From: Pontederia crassipes
Lineage: Eukaryota; Streptophyta; Magnoliopsida; Commelinales; Pontederiaceae
Direction of reading: 5' to 3'
Length of the DNA: 64,000 nucleotides
Assembly (NCBI GenBank): GCA_030549335.1
Contig: CM060189.1
Coordinates: forward strand, 50,500,917 to 50,564,916
Numbering within the stretch: position 1 is the first letter of the stretch; each line of letters starts with the position of its first letter. The position numbers were made by a program, and so were the translations under genes. This document shows positions 50,313 to 61,240 of the stretch, piece after piece. The notes beneath the pieces were generated by a model. It saw nothing but the letters and a program-made list of their open reading frames with translations, did not search any database and had not been told where the DNA came from.

Positions 50313-51070
50313 GGAGTAAACTATCATTTCCACCAGTATAATCAAGCAACAAAAGATAATAAAATGAAACCTGCATTTTGAATGTACTAAACTAGTACGA
50401 GATTTTTGTGTTACTCCGTGTTGATATAGATGATTGTGCATATTCTATTATTTAGAAGTAATGACTTCTAATGATATAGAATAGATGGCCACCATGAAGT
50501 ATAAAATGGTCTCAATCGGACGAAACACTATTGACTCTATATGACTTGCTGGAAAGTAGGCAAAATACATTGGGTGAGGATGGGAATTCATGAGAACGAT
50601 GATACTCTTGATAGCACATAGTGAGATTGGTTGCCAAGGATTATACTCACTAAGCTAGAATATTTTTTCAAGAACCTATTCTCTACTGACTAAAGATACG
50701 TCAAGATGACCTTAGCAATTTAATGAAGAATAAGTGTACATTTGTGAACATGATTATTAAAGAAAAATGCTAAAGAGAATAAGATAGGCTGAAAACTCAC
50801 GAGTGACTTAAAGAAACGTCATGATAGAATACCATCTAATGGTGATCCGAATTGTGTTTGTTGTAAACAAATTGGATGGAAGCAAAGTTGTCATGTATGT
50901 GACTTTTTACTCAAAAAAGTGATGTCTCAAGTTAAGGTGAAATTTTGAAATAAGAAAAAATTGTTTAGACAAAAACTCAACACCAAAATATTTTTGGAAC
51001 ACTAAAAATGACTGAATAAAAGTAGACGTATCTTTTAGAAGTGACGTGCAATGTGATATTAATGTACATG

Positions 51071-52274
51071 AGACAAATCAGTATTGATATAATGTTCTCA
51101 ACTCTCTTCCTCCTCTATGGTGTGTCTTCTCACCAAAGAGTGACATCCAATATCTCCTGGCCATCCAAAATCCTAGGGTGGATTTTAATATATTTATCCT
51201 CCTAATTACTTCTTGACATCTTCCCGTTCTCCCCTACAAAGGAGGCTTCCTTACAAGGAAGTCCTTTAGTAGAAAGGCAAAACAATTGTCTTTTCTCATC
51301 TTGGATTTGGTTTTGTGGATTGTGAACATGTTTTAGCTGCCCCAATTGCCGGACACTTGGGTGCGAATTTCTTCAACCCGGTTCCTTTTCATTAGCTGCC
51401 AACAGCTCCATGAACGCCTGCATGTGAATTTCTCTTTATAAATATAAGAAGCTAAAGAAAAAAAGAGCTGAAATGCTTGAGTTAGTGCGATTCATGATTT
51501 TTACAATGCTAAATGACATTCTGTCCATGTAACTGCAGAGCATTGGCCAATGGGACTCAAAATTCACGATCTTACAACTTTATGAATACAAGTGAAAAAG
51601 AGGCTTCTTGTGTTGACCGCATTTGATAAATATTTCTCCATTTTTGCAGCATCTAAAAACAACCACTAAAAAGAGGCTTAGATTCAGCTAAGCTTTTTTT
51701 GCTTCTGAACATGGTTCATCTGTTTAGTCCTCTGTTTCTCAGTGCTATTGACTCTCAGGATCAGATTTTGATACCAGATTGTCTGGTTGATTCAGAAAGC
51801 TACTCAAGCAGGAGTAATGCTATGTATAATGCACTTATGGCAAAAAAGGTTGATAGTAGTTTGTTGTTTCAATGGAAGCACTGCAATGCTCTTGTCATTT
51901 CTTGGATGTCTACTAGACTACTATTTGTACTAAAGTCCTAATCAACAATATAGCTGGAATGCTGGATATGGTACTGCCAAATTCCAGAGTAGAAGATTCT
52001 TCATAATATCATGTCAAAAATAATGGACACAGACAATTATAAAGTTGGACACCAACATGAGAAAAGAAAATATCAATAACAACAGAATTTTGGAATACAT
52101 GGAGTTGAAGCTCCAGTAACAAAAGAATAAGGACATATAAGACTTATAGTCAGAAAGGGAAAAAAAGAAGGGGGGACTCATTTTGTTCTTCAGGGGAACA
52201 AATGAGACCCTCTGGTGAGCACATATATATTTGACAACAGTACAAAAAAGAAACAAAAATGGAGTTCACTCTGC
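51071..52274. other. Intergenic region downstream of the CDK gene
   Basis: No gene is supported. The part right of about 52000 probably includes the 3' UTR of the minus-strand kinase. Short open frames (for example 51699-51941) show no family resemblance. Confidence 0.45.
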
Positions 52275-53618
52275 TCATCCACAAGTGCTAGGATTGATAT
52301 GCCGGCCGCATTGTTTTCGTCTTCGTCCCATCCAGAAAAGCCTCGTCCACATGGAGGAGGCCTTGGGGCTTGACAGGCAGGGGGCTCTCGTCGAACCATG
52401 CGTGCTCGATTGCAGCCTGTGCTGTGAGCCTCTGCTCCGGGTCATAATTGAGGAGGCCTTCGAGAAAGTGATATCCGTCTCGGGACAACAGTGGGCGACC
52501 GCGTCCCGGAGTTGGAAGAGCCTCCGGAGATTGCTCCATTGCCTTCCTGTGCTACCCACGGCCCTAAGAGCTTCAGGGATGGCAGACATGCCCGGCCACG
52601 CCTTCAAATTTGGCGTTCCAAGAACGCTGAATATTTTGCGAATTTGATCGGACTCCTTCATCCCTTGGAAGAGAGCGTGCTTATTAAGCATCTCCGCCAT
52701 GATGCATCCTAGGGACCACATGTCGATGGCGGACGAGTACTCCTTGGCCCCCAGCAGCAGCTCCGGCGCCCTGTACCACAAGGTGACGACGGTCATCGTG
52801 TTACTTGTGTAGGGCGACGTCCCCTGCTGCTTGCAGCCGAGGCCGAAATCGCAGATTTTAAGGTCGCCGCGGTGGTCAACGAGGATGTTGGCGGTCTTGA
52901 GATCCCGATGGAGGATGCGGTGATCGTGTATGCACTTTACGGCCCTCAGCAGCTGCAACATTAAGTATTTGGTCTCGCCTTCTGAGAATGGACCCTGCCG
53001 CGACTGCAACACCTGCCGGAGGTTCGTGTGAGCCAAGTCCAAGACCAAGAACATGGCCTTGCCTTGGGCGTCTGTGGCCAGGTCCTTGAGCCGCACAACG
53101 TTTGGGTGGCGGCAGGCGCGGAGGCACTCGACCTCCACCCGCCAAGTAGGATCTACCAATCGCTTCAGTGCGACGATCTGGCAGTCCCGGAGGTCAAATG
53201 CCTTGAAGACGGTGCCGTAGCTGCCCTCGCCAATCTTGGTGGATACGATGAAGTCGCGCTCGACGATGCAGCGCGGGACCGTCACTGGCTGCTGGTCAAG
53301 TCGAGGCCTCTTCTTGGCGAGGTGCTGCCGCTTCCGCTCGGCCTCAGCAGTTTCCACGGAGGGATCGTCCAGTCGAGGCTTCTTGGCGGCAGGCTCGGCC
53401 TCTGCAGTTGCAACGCAGGGATAGTCGAGCCGAGGCTTCTTGGCTGGGTCGGCCTCAGCAGTTGCGACGCAGGGATCATCGTGGAGTCCAGCCTCCTCCT
53501 CGGCGGCGGGCACAACCTCAGCAGTCGCCATGGAGGGATCATCGAGTCGAGGCCGCTTCTTGGAAAACGGAGTCTTCTCGACGGGGCAGACCTGCGTGTA
53601 GATAACAGGCGGAGCCAT
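52275..53618 (-). CDS. Intronless CDKG/CDK11-type protein kinase with C-lobe frameshift
   Basis: Start at 53618 (MAPPVIYTQV); the open frame gives 447 residues. Residues 20-110 are tandem peptide repeats with KKRPRLD-like nuclear-localisation motifs. Kinase domain from about 123: GEGSYG 130-135, Lys152, HRDLKTANIL with Asp239, DFG Asp257, activation-loop Thr near 274, VVTLWYRAPELLLGA 277-291, DMWSLGCIMAEM 299-310. This best fits the CDKG/CDK11 (PITSLRE) group, cyclin-dependent kinases linked to transcription and splicing, although the PITSLRE helix itself has become PTWRVEVE. After LRRLF (residue 368, near 52515) the family continuation appears in another frame (PTPGRGRPLLSRDG, LLNYDPEQRLTAQAAIEHAW, stop at 52288), consistent with loss of one base. 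The lack of introns suggests a retrocopy. It could be a recent pseudogene, a truncated kinase or a sequencing error. Confidence 0.8.
   Translation of the reverse strand: MAPPVIYTQVCPVEKTPFSKKRPRLDDPSMATAEVVPAAEEEAGLHDDPCVATAEADPAKKPRLDYPCVATAEAEPAAKKPRLDDPSVETAEAERKRQHLAKKRPRLDQQPVTVPRCIVERDFIVSTKIGEGSYGTVFKAFDLRDCQIVALKRLVDPTWRVEVECLRACRHPNVVRLKDLATDAQGKAMFLVLDLAHTNLRQVLQSRQGPFSEGETKYLMLQLLRAVKCIHDHRILHRDLKTANILVDHRGDLKICDFGLGCKQQGTSPYTSNTMTVVTLWYRAPELLLGAKEYSSAIDMWSLGCIMAEMLNKHALFQGMKESDQIRKIFSVLGTPNLKAWPGMSAIPEALRAVGSTGRQWSNLRRLFQLRDAVAHCCPETDITFSKASSIMTRSRGSQHRLQSSTHGSTRAPCLSSPKASSMWTRLFWMGRRRKQCGRHINPSTCG
53285..53570 (-). repeat. Tandem coding repeats in the CDK N-terminus
   Basis: Four to five imperfect units of about 55-60 bp encode peptides of the form KKPRLDDPSVATAEAEPA. 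Each starts with a basic KK-PRLD core and ends in an Ala/Glu/Pro-rich spacer. They occupy residues 20-107 ahead of the kinase domain. Copy-number change within the frame would alter the number of KRPRLD nuclear-signal-like motifs. Confidence 0.75.
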
Positions 53619-53859
53619 CGACGCAGAGCAGCAGCAGTAGCTCTCGGTGGAAACACAGAGAGACAGGGAGCACGAGCGCGGGCACAGAGCAAGAACCAAG
53701 AAGAGAAGAGAGAAGAGAAACGGAGGAGGAGGAGGAAGTGAAGAGAAGACGGAGACCGTAAACTTAAAAAGGGAAGAGAACGAACGCACAGAACCGTTGG
53801 AATTTGAAAAAAAAAAAAGAAAAGTAAAAAAACAAGAACAAGAACAAGAATCGCACAAG

Positions 53860-56800
53860 AAACCGTTAACTCAAGAATTAACAAACAACAAGGCGGGGCG
53901 CCAAATTTTGTTTCTTTTATTTTTATATTTTTACCCTTTTTTTTCTTTCGTGCACGAATCCTTCTTTAATTATTTTGGCCATATATTTTTGTATTTATTT
54001 GCATTTAGTAACGATAGAACTTAATTGCCAATAGACCATTGCACATATATTCTCCTTAGTATATACTATCTTGTAAATATAATGATCTTGGGAAAAAATA
54101 TTTCTTTTATTAGATATCTTATCTTATCTTCAAAGGTGCAAATAATATGTTAAAAATACTACGTTATGGTAAAAAAATTTGTTTTATATTCATTCATACA
54201 CTATCGCAAAATTGATAAAACAGAAACTCTACCATCAATAAATTATTTATTACCCTAAAATTAAATATTTTAATGCATATAAGTTCAAATTTGAATAACT
54301 TATTTAAAATTAAATATTTATGCGATGTGGATGTTATAAATATTATTTAAAAGAAAACTTCAAAGTGTATACATTTTTGTTACAAAAAATATTTTAATGC
54401 AACAATGAATTTGCACAAGATATTAACATAGCTTTATTTTGCATCAAAATTATTAATGTTGTCACTCATATATGGATGATATTGCAACATTATTTTGTTG
54501 GATGAGTATATTCTATTATTACATATATGTAATTAAGGCATGAGACAAAATATTTTCAATTTGTTTTATGAAAACTGATATTATAATTATTTAAATTCCT
54601 TGTGTTATGCATATATGTATTTTAAGCATGTGACTTTATTTGACATTTTGTGTAATTGTTTTTAGTCATACTTATTTCTCACACATATATTTGTTGAAAG
54701 CATGTAACAAATAATTTTGTTGCGGAGGCAAATGAAATGTATGATTATTTGTATGCTTTAAAATTCATAATTATTTATATTATGCTTGTTGAGGCTAATC
54801 CATATATGAATATCTATCTTAGGCGATGGAAATGACAATTATAGAAATCACGGCTCATTATGATCATAATGATCGGAATAGCGTGATAGGTGCATTTGAC
54901 CTCTATATAAGGATGTGTTTAGTGGATACACATGCGGATATAAATCGATGTCAAGTAGAGCCATGGCAGCCAACATTAAAACACATTGAAATGAATTCAT
55001 CCACTTATCTCCTTGTAATGGAGGGTGATAATCTTGTCATAAACCAACTTTGCACCTGATAGATAGAATTCTCGGCCAATAAAATTCCTCGTGTGATAAA
55101 ATGTCGACTACTGATAACAATAATCTTGTACTTGGCTCCCGATAAAATTATGGCTGAACAAACTCCTTTGTGTTTTTTTCCATGAGAATGTAATCCATAA
55201 ACAAATTGGTGTCCCATGACCCAATAAAGTACGGGTGATTAATAACTCCCATTGCACCCAACATTGGATATAAACAAATTCACGCACAAAAAATGTCGAG
55301 AAGACGACGGTCGATGGATCAACGAATTCAAGAAATGACAAGACTTGTAGAACCGATTGTCGAACCGATCGATCGATCAACTCAAAGACGAACTCAAGAA
55401 ACGTCGAGACCATGATAGTTGAGATGATCGGACAACGAATAAAAGCACAAAAATCGCACAACGATAATATTGACTGGTCGACCGACCTATAAATGCGGTC
55501 GACTGGTCTCATAGAGAAATGAACAGTAACATCTACATTTCAAGGAGAAAATTATGAAAATTTTTTTGGATGTAATTAACACTTGAAGAAACAAATAAAA
55601 GGAGTGTCAAGCCAGAAGAAAGATAATTCAAGCAAGCAAAATCACTCAGAAACTCCATTCAAGTTCTTAAACCCAAAGTTGCCAATTCATCCCTTTCTCT
55701 TCTAAGTTTTGAGTGTGAGAATATTTTGTAAAAGAAGAGAGTTTGAGGAAATCATTGTATTCTGATCTAGTGAAGTTGAGTGCTCTAAGAAGAGATGTGT
55801 CTTTCTTCTTGAGTGGAGAAGAAGACGCGTGATGTAAAGAGAGTTGTAATCTCCGACAATCTCGAGGATGAGAAGTTAGAGTGAAGACGTAGGCCAAAGA
55901 GTTTTGGCCGGACCTTGTCAACACATCGTGCTTCTTTTTGTTGCTCTTTATTTCTCATCTACTTTTTATTGTTGTTTTCTTGTGATCAATTTTATCAACT
56001 TTCTGAAATTGATTTCACGAAAAACTTTTTATACACCAATTGCTTTCGATCCTACACCTTTTGTATCTTCAATTATTAATTTCCTTGACTTTCCCTACAA
56101 AGCAATTATCAAAGTTTAATTAATCCACCCACCATTTAAATATTCATAAAATTAATAATCAAAATCAATAAACCCAAAATTACGATCAAAATTAATCTAA
56201 AATGATGCATGTCGTGATTAAATTGGAGGAAAATAAATTAAGATAATAGACTAAAATATGTTGTATTTTGCATGCATCATATATCCATGATTTAATCAAG
56301 CAAATTAAACTATATTAAATTTAATCAAAATAGAAGTCCCACAAACTGGTATCAATTGGATAAGATTAAAATTAAAGTACGTTAAAATAAAAATCTTAGA
56401 CCGTTAATCACTCTATTTGCGACAGATGTTAGGTGCCAAGCTCCAAAGGAAAGGAACAGAGAAAGATACTATTCATCTGCATGTGTCTCTCACTTTGTCT
56501 CTCCTTTTTTTAATTTTTCCTCTCAACCGCCGCATCATGTTGCGTGACATGATCATATGCATGCTTCTCTCACATTGACAATGTGCCAATGATGCTGTTG
56601 CTAGTGGCCTGGAAGGGAGACAAATGTGAGCACCCCGTAATTTTAAGGTGACGTTGCAGTGACTGAAAAATAGTGGTGGCGTCCAAGGGGGAAACGTCCG
56701 GAGCGGCGAAGGATGAAGCAAGAGATAAATAGGATCGCATAAAAAATGTTATCGACTGAACAGGACAAATCGGAAGAAAAGAAACTGACATGAACCGGAC

Positions 56801-58375
56801 AGCGTCGAACCGAACCACTACATGTCCTCCTAACTCCTAAGAGCAGTATTGAGAGTGCCTTCCACACTGCCATGGATCGTGAGACAACTGTGGATCCAAA
56901 ATGGGTCCACTGCTTCCTTTTACTCATAAGTGAAGTAACATTTTCATCTAAAGTGTACATTCAAGATGTATAATTAGATTAGCCAATGAATATTTATATT
57001 TAAAGGTATGATGATATTGTACAGGAGGTTATTTTATCCTCTCCTATCAGGAAAGGATGTTTCCAAGATTTTCCTCACGCCCATGTGACGTAAGATTTTC
57101 TTGGATAAAAATAAAAAATAGTATTATTACTAAAAATATTTGAAATTATTGTGCAAAAGTATGATTAAAAGAAACGAACTATAGCGTTTAATGTATGGGA
57201 TTAAGGATTGTGTGGACCCAAAGTAAGTTTACACATGTGGATTTATAGTTGATATGTAGATTAATGGTAGTATTAATTTTATTATAAATTTACTTTAGAA
57301 AGTGTTATCATAGTCTACCATTGATTTAGGAATCAATGAAGAGTACACGTGTGGGCCCAAAGTATGTCCACATATTTCTTAAATTCTTAATGTAAATATA
57401 TTTTAATAGGATTTTTTACAAATTTAAATGAGAATACATAATAAAAGTATCTATATATTTCAAACATTTTAAATGTGCACTATTATAAATGTCTAAAGAT
57501 GTCGATAGGCAGATTTAATATTTTATTTACAAATTATATTTTACACATGTAAATAAAAAATTTCATATATTATTAAACTAATAATTTCAATCGTGCTTCA
57601 CTTGTTTTCGTTCCCTAGTGATACTATATGACGATCCCTACTCAGTTTCTTTCTTTCTTTTCCTTTGGGCAAATCAGGTACGTTTCTGCTTTATTTTTTG
57701 TTTGAATAAAAGCTAACAAGATTATAATAGTGATAATCCTCTTAGAATATATGAGATAAAATTTACCAAAGAAAGTGATAGATGAGATCAAGTATTAGAA
57801 TCTTCTAATATCTACGAAAATAATTTTTATTAGGAAGTTGCCATCCTCTGTCATCAATTTTTTATTGATTAGTACCTGAGGAAATTTGCAACCGATTGGT
57901 TTTTTTAATTCAGTAGTTATCATATATCGCCCGCATGTTACCATAAACTCATGTGTTTAAGATTCACTACATATCTAATTTATTTTAGGTGGTTGACCTA
58001 TAAAAGTTTAAATTTTAAATTACTATACACTTAAGATATGATCTACCTCAGTCAATATTTATTGATTTGGTAATTTTTGTCATCACTTTGAATTATTCTG
58101 GTATAATCTTTTGTTTCTTAAATGCTCGTATGGTAAGCTACAGTAAGAGTGTAGGCAAACTTGCAAAAAAGGAAAGGTGTTAGGCACAAGTATCATTAGT
58201 TATTGCTTTTAACTGTGACACTTTTCCAACTCTATCCTTCAAATTTTGTAACTAGACTACCATCCAACTATTGATTTTTTTCACCAACTATTAATTATTA
58301 ATATTATTTCTGATATAATTTTTTTGTTATTAATAAAGTATTAAAATTTTGTTAATAAAGTATTATCACTTGTCA
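53860..58375. other. Repeat-rich AT-rich region, no supported gene
   Basis: 53860-54820 is AT-rich with nothing recognisable. 54826-54980 is an LTR core fragment (separate entry). 55240-56100 resembles a degraded LTR/leader: TCGACCGACC and TCGATCGATC words near 55350-55490 and Ser/Leu-coding pyrimidine-rich text, without a matching partner. 56400-56960 is GC-richer and unassigned. 57000-58370 is AT-rich; GTGTGGACCCAAAGTAAG (57209) and GTGTGGGCCCAAAGTATG (57350) are two related direct words about 140 bp apart, perhaps from a small decayed element. Confidence 0.4.
54826..54980 (+). repeat. LTR core fragment shared with 63820-63960
   Basis: GATGACAATTATAG-like sequence, ATGATCAGAATAGCGT, AGGTGCATTTG and a TATA-like CTATATAAGG occur in the same order here and at 63830-63905. 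The second site lies just past the 3' end of copia copy B, so this fragment is probably a piece of the LTR of the same family, detached from any internal sequence. Confidence 0.55.
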
Positions 58376-59518
58376 GATACAGGCCAAAAGGTTGGTTGAG
58401 CCTTGACTTATGCCTTAGGATCTTCTAAGTCCGGAGATAGGGGTATGCCAGCATATGCTCCCGTCTTCGCGAAAGCATGATGCTTACAATCTGCGTGATG
58501 ATCAGCCCATGCACGTAAGTCCAGCAACCAGTGAGCACGACAGTGACTTGGCCGTTGAATGACATCCATCACGTGAGTGGCAATGTCCGTGCATAGGGGC
58601 ATATGCTACTTTATGAATTTCGCTTCGACTTCAGAAATAGAAATCCTAAAAATAATCCTCCTTAGCCTTAGCAATTATTACTCATATTTTAGTTCATTAT
58701 TACATTTATAAAATTAGTGTAACTTTTATTGTTGTATTTCCAGTTTGTAGTATTTCACTTTCAAAATTCAAATGGCTTTCATAGATTTAGTTTTTCCTTC
58801 AAAATAGTTTCAATCAATACTACATTGATTGTTGTGCACCTACAGCCTCATTGTGTGTACCGAGGATTCATAAATTTTAAAACTTATTCAAGAGTTTTTG
58901 CTAAGTGAGGGGCATATTCATATGTGGTGACTGAAGGGAAACTTGGTACCTGAGTTATGAGTTTCCTAGTGGGATGGTTTCCTACGTTATTTCACACTCT
59001 TGCACCTCACACACACAAATCACGAGTGCATGAAAACTTTTGATTAGTGGGAGCGGAATGATGGAAGGTGTTTCATGTAATATATGAAAGGAATTTTGAT
59101 TCCCAAAGAGATAGTACACATGATATATGAAATGTCATAGGGTGAAGTGTGATTTCAAAATTGAAATCGATACACAATTACTCTTGTTTATAAAAAGTAA
59201 TAAAATGATGTGATAGTTAGAATAAGTCATTAAGTTATACTACTAAAAGAGGTACTAGTTATGAAGGTCAACATCACATGACTTAATGAAATAATAAGTC
59301 GGCCACATATGGTTATTAGTTGGACTAGAGTCTTCAAGGACAAAGTGGCTAAAGAAAAAATCCATGGGAAATACTATGGGGGCATATCTTGGTATCTCAA
59401 AGTAGCAGTAAATGAGTCATAATGGAGCTTGATTTGCATGCAAGAATATTTTGTGAGACAAAATTATTCTATAACAAGAGTTCTAGATAAGGATACGGTG
59501 CTAGAAAGGTGAAATTCT

Positions 59519-61240
59519 CACTACAAGAATCTTGTAGGTTAGCCACGCCAATTAGCGTTTCAAACACGCCTGACGCTAAATGGACGCTCATAGCGACAAC
59601 ACAACAACAAAGTAGCATTGGAGAAACATCGACATTAGTTGGCTCACATTTGCCTCGAATTGACGTCGCATGGACGTTACAAGATTTTGACGCCAAAATG
59701 GGCGCCAAGGAGACATTTTAGGGACACTACATATGTGCATGCAAACAAAAGAATGCACGCTAACGCATAGTGCAACCTTGGCATCGACATATCACGACAT
59801 TGAACAACGCCGCATTCGCATCAGCATCTTTGGAGGCGTTGTAGAGGCCCCGATGTTCTGCGCGGCCAAATATTGACGCTAATGAGACTCCAATGTGACG
59901 CTAACTTCATCGACGCTAATGCGACCCTATTGCGGCGCCAAATTATGAATACAAATATAGATATGTTACCTACATAAACAATAATTACTGTATATATATT
60001 GTTACTTATCTGATAATAATTAATAAGTATAGGTATATGGATATGCATATGCATATTAATTAATATACGTATATGTATATAAATACAAATATATATATAA
60101 TAGTTCATCTAATTAACATACCTACATATATAACATTATGAGGCCGATGCGTCGCTATTGTGTCTGCACCACTTTTGTGACGCTATGTAATGCAAACGTA
60201 CAATTCATTTAAATTTGAATACCTACATATACACACACACGCACGCGTGTGCGCGTGCGTGTGCGTGCCCGCGCGCACACACACAAATATATATATAATT
60301 TGTATATACAACATATATCATATCATATATTAATTATATAAAAATTAATTTAAATATTTTCAAATTAATTATCTATAAATTATATTTTTATTTCCTTAAT
60401 TATAAAACTATGAGGACTAAATTAATTTTCTCCAAATTTTAATTAGAAAAAAATAAAAAGATTTACGTCATTATATCCTCGCGTCATCTTTTGTGACACT
60501 AATTTAGCTGCGTCGCCATTGAAGCCAATTTCTTTTTTTGTGCCACTTTAGCGTCAAATTAGCATCGTGCCATTTTGCTTACCTCATCGCTTTAATTTTT
60601 TTTGGGTGCCAATGTAGCGTTCAATTAGCACAACATCTTTTCGCACACTAAAAGAACTTACCTTAAAACCCTAACCCTCTTTTCATTTTAACATTTTACT
60701 GCTCAACTCCGTTGTGCCATCACCAATGTCGCACCACCGTGTTCGCCCGTCATCGTCCGCCTTTGTCCATAGTCGCCATCACTGCTCCGTCATCGCCCCC
60801 GCCCTCAACATTCGGTGAGATTGCCATCACCATTGCAGCTTTGCCATTGCCCTCGCGCATTGCTCGGTGTGTTGGCCATCGTCATTGCCATTGTCGACCA
60901 TCCTCGCCAACACCAAACACTCATCATCACTGTGCCCGTCCTCACCGCCGTCGTTCTCACCCCCTTTCTCAGTCTCAAGGTGATGGTTCCTTCCCTCATT
61001 GGCCCTTTTCCTACTGTAGTCACAATTCTCATGGATTACTAGGCTCTAAGAGCTATTTTTTATCCTGCATCAATTTTTGGTTCACAAACTCTAGAATTTC
61101 ATTATGGCGTGCAAATTTGACTAGTTGTTTGGTTTGTGTGAAGAAATTATGTGCTCATGTTTTAATTACTAATCATATCACAGTGTAATGAGAAGTCATC
61201 TTACATTAAATTGTGCTCAGGTTTCACATCATGCACTATG
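59519..61240 (+). mobile_element. Truncated CACTA element in copia copy B
   Basis: Begins CACTACAAGAATC at 59519, exactly where copy B departs from copy A, and goes on with GACGCTAA/GCGTC subterminal words (59540-59960 and 60470-60620), an AT-rich part, then CCCTAACCCTCTTTTC (60668) and a CT-rich block (60700-61000), the same order as in the 15.3-kb CACTA element. The right part, including all transposase sequence and the right terminus, is missing: copia sequence resumes at about 61241 (AATAATCATGGTGTATACTC). Hence a deletion derivative of the same family. Confidence 0.78.
60229..60290. repeat. Alternating purine-pyrimidine microsatellite (CA/CG/TG)
   Basis: About 55 bases of CACACA, GCGTGTGCGCGTGCGTG and CGCGCGCACACA, bordered by TATATATA. 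Strict purine-pyrimidine alternation over most of its length and partial self-complementarity make it a candidate for Z-DNA or cruciform formation and a likely polymorphic site. Confidence 0.7.

Larger units (their letters stand above)
46938..51070 (+). mobile_element. Ty1/copia relic, copy A
   Basis: Collinear with copy B (58376 on) over several kilobases, for example 47405-47760 against 59088-59518, 48600-49390 against 61320-62110 and 50315-51050 against 62130-63000. Near 50470-50560 it reads, in broken frames, MTSNDIE and MATMKYKM, the start of copia reverse transcriptase (compare EAMTSNEYxxWLxAMxxEMxS in the family). The remainder is too decayed to translate. Copy A contains a hAT-like insertion (49409-50312) and a CACTA scar (about 48195-48315), and ends near 51070. 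Confidence 0.7.

Noticed and set aside
53619-53858. Eighty-residue N-terminal extension of the CDK frame
   Set aside because: Low-complexity, Ser/Phe-rich and unlike any CDK. The Met at 53618 begins a protein-like sequence and the upstream part is better read as a leader.
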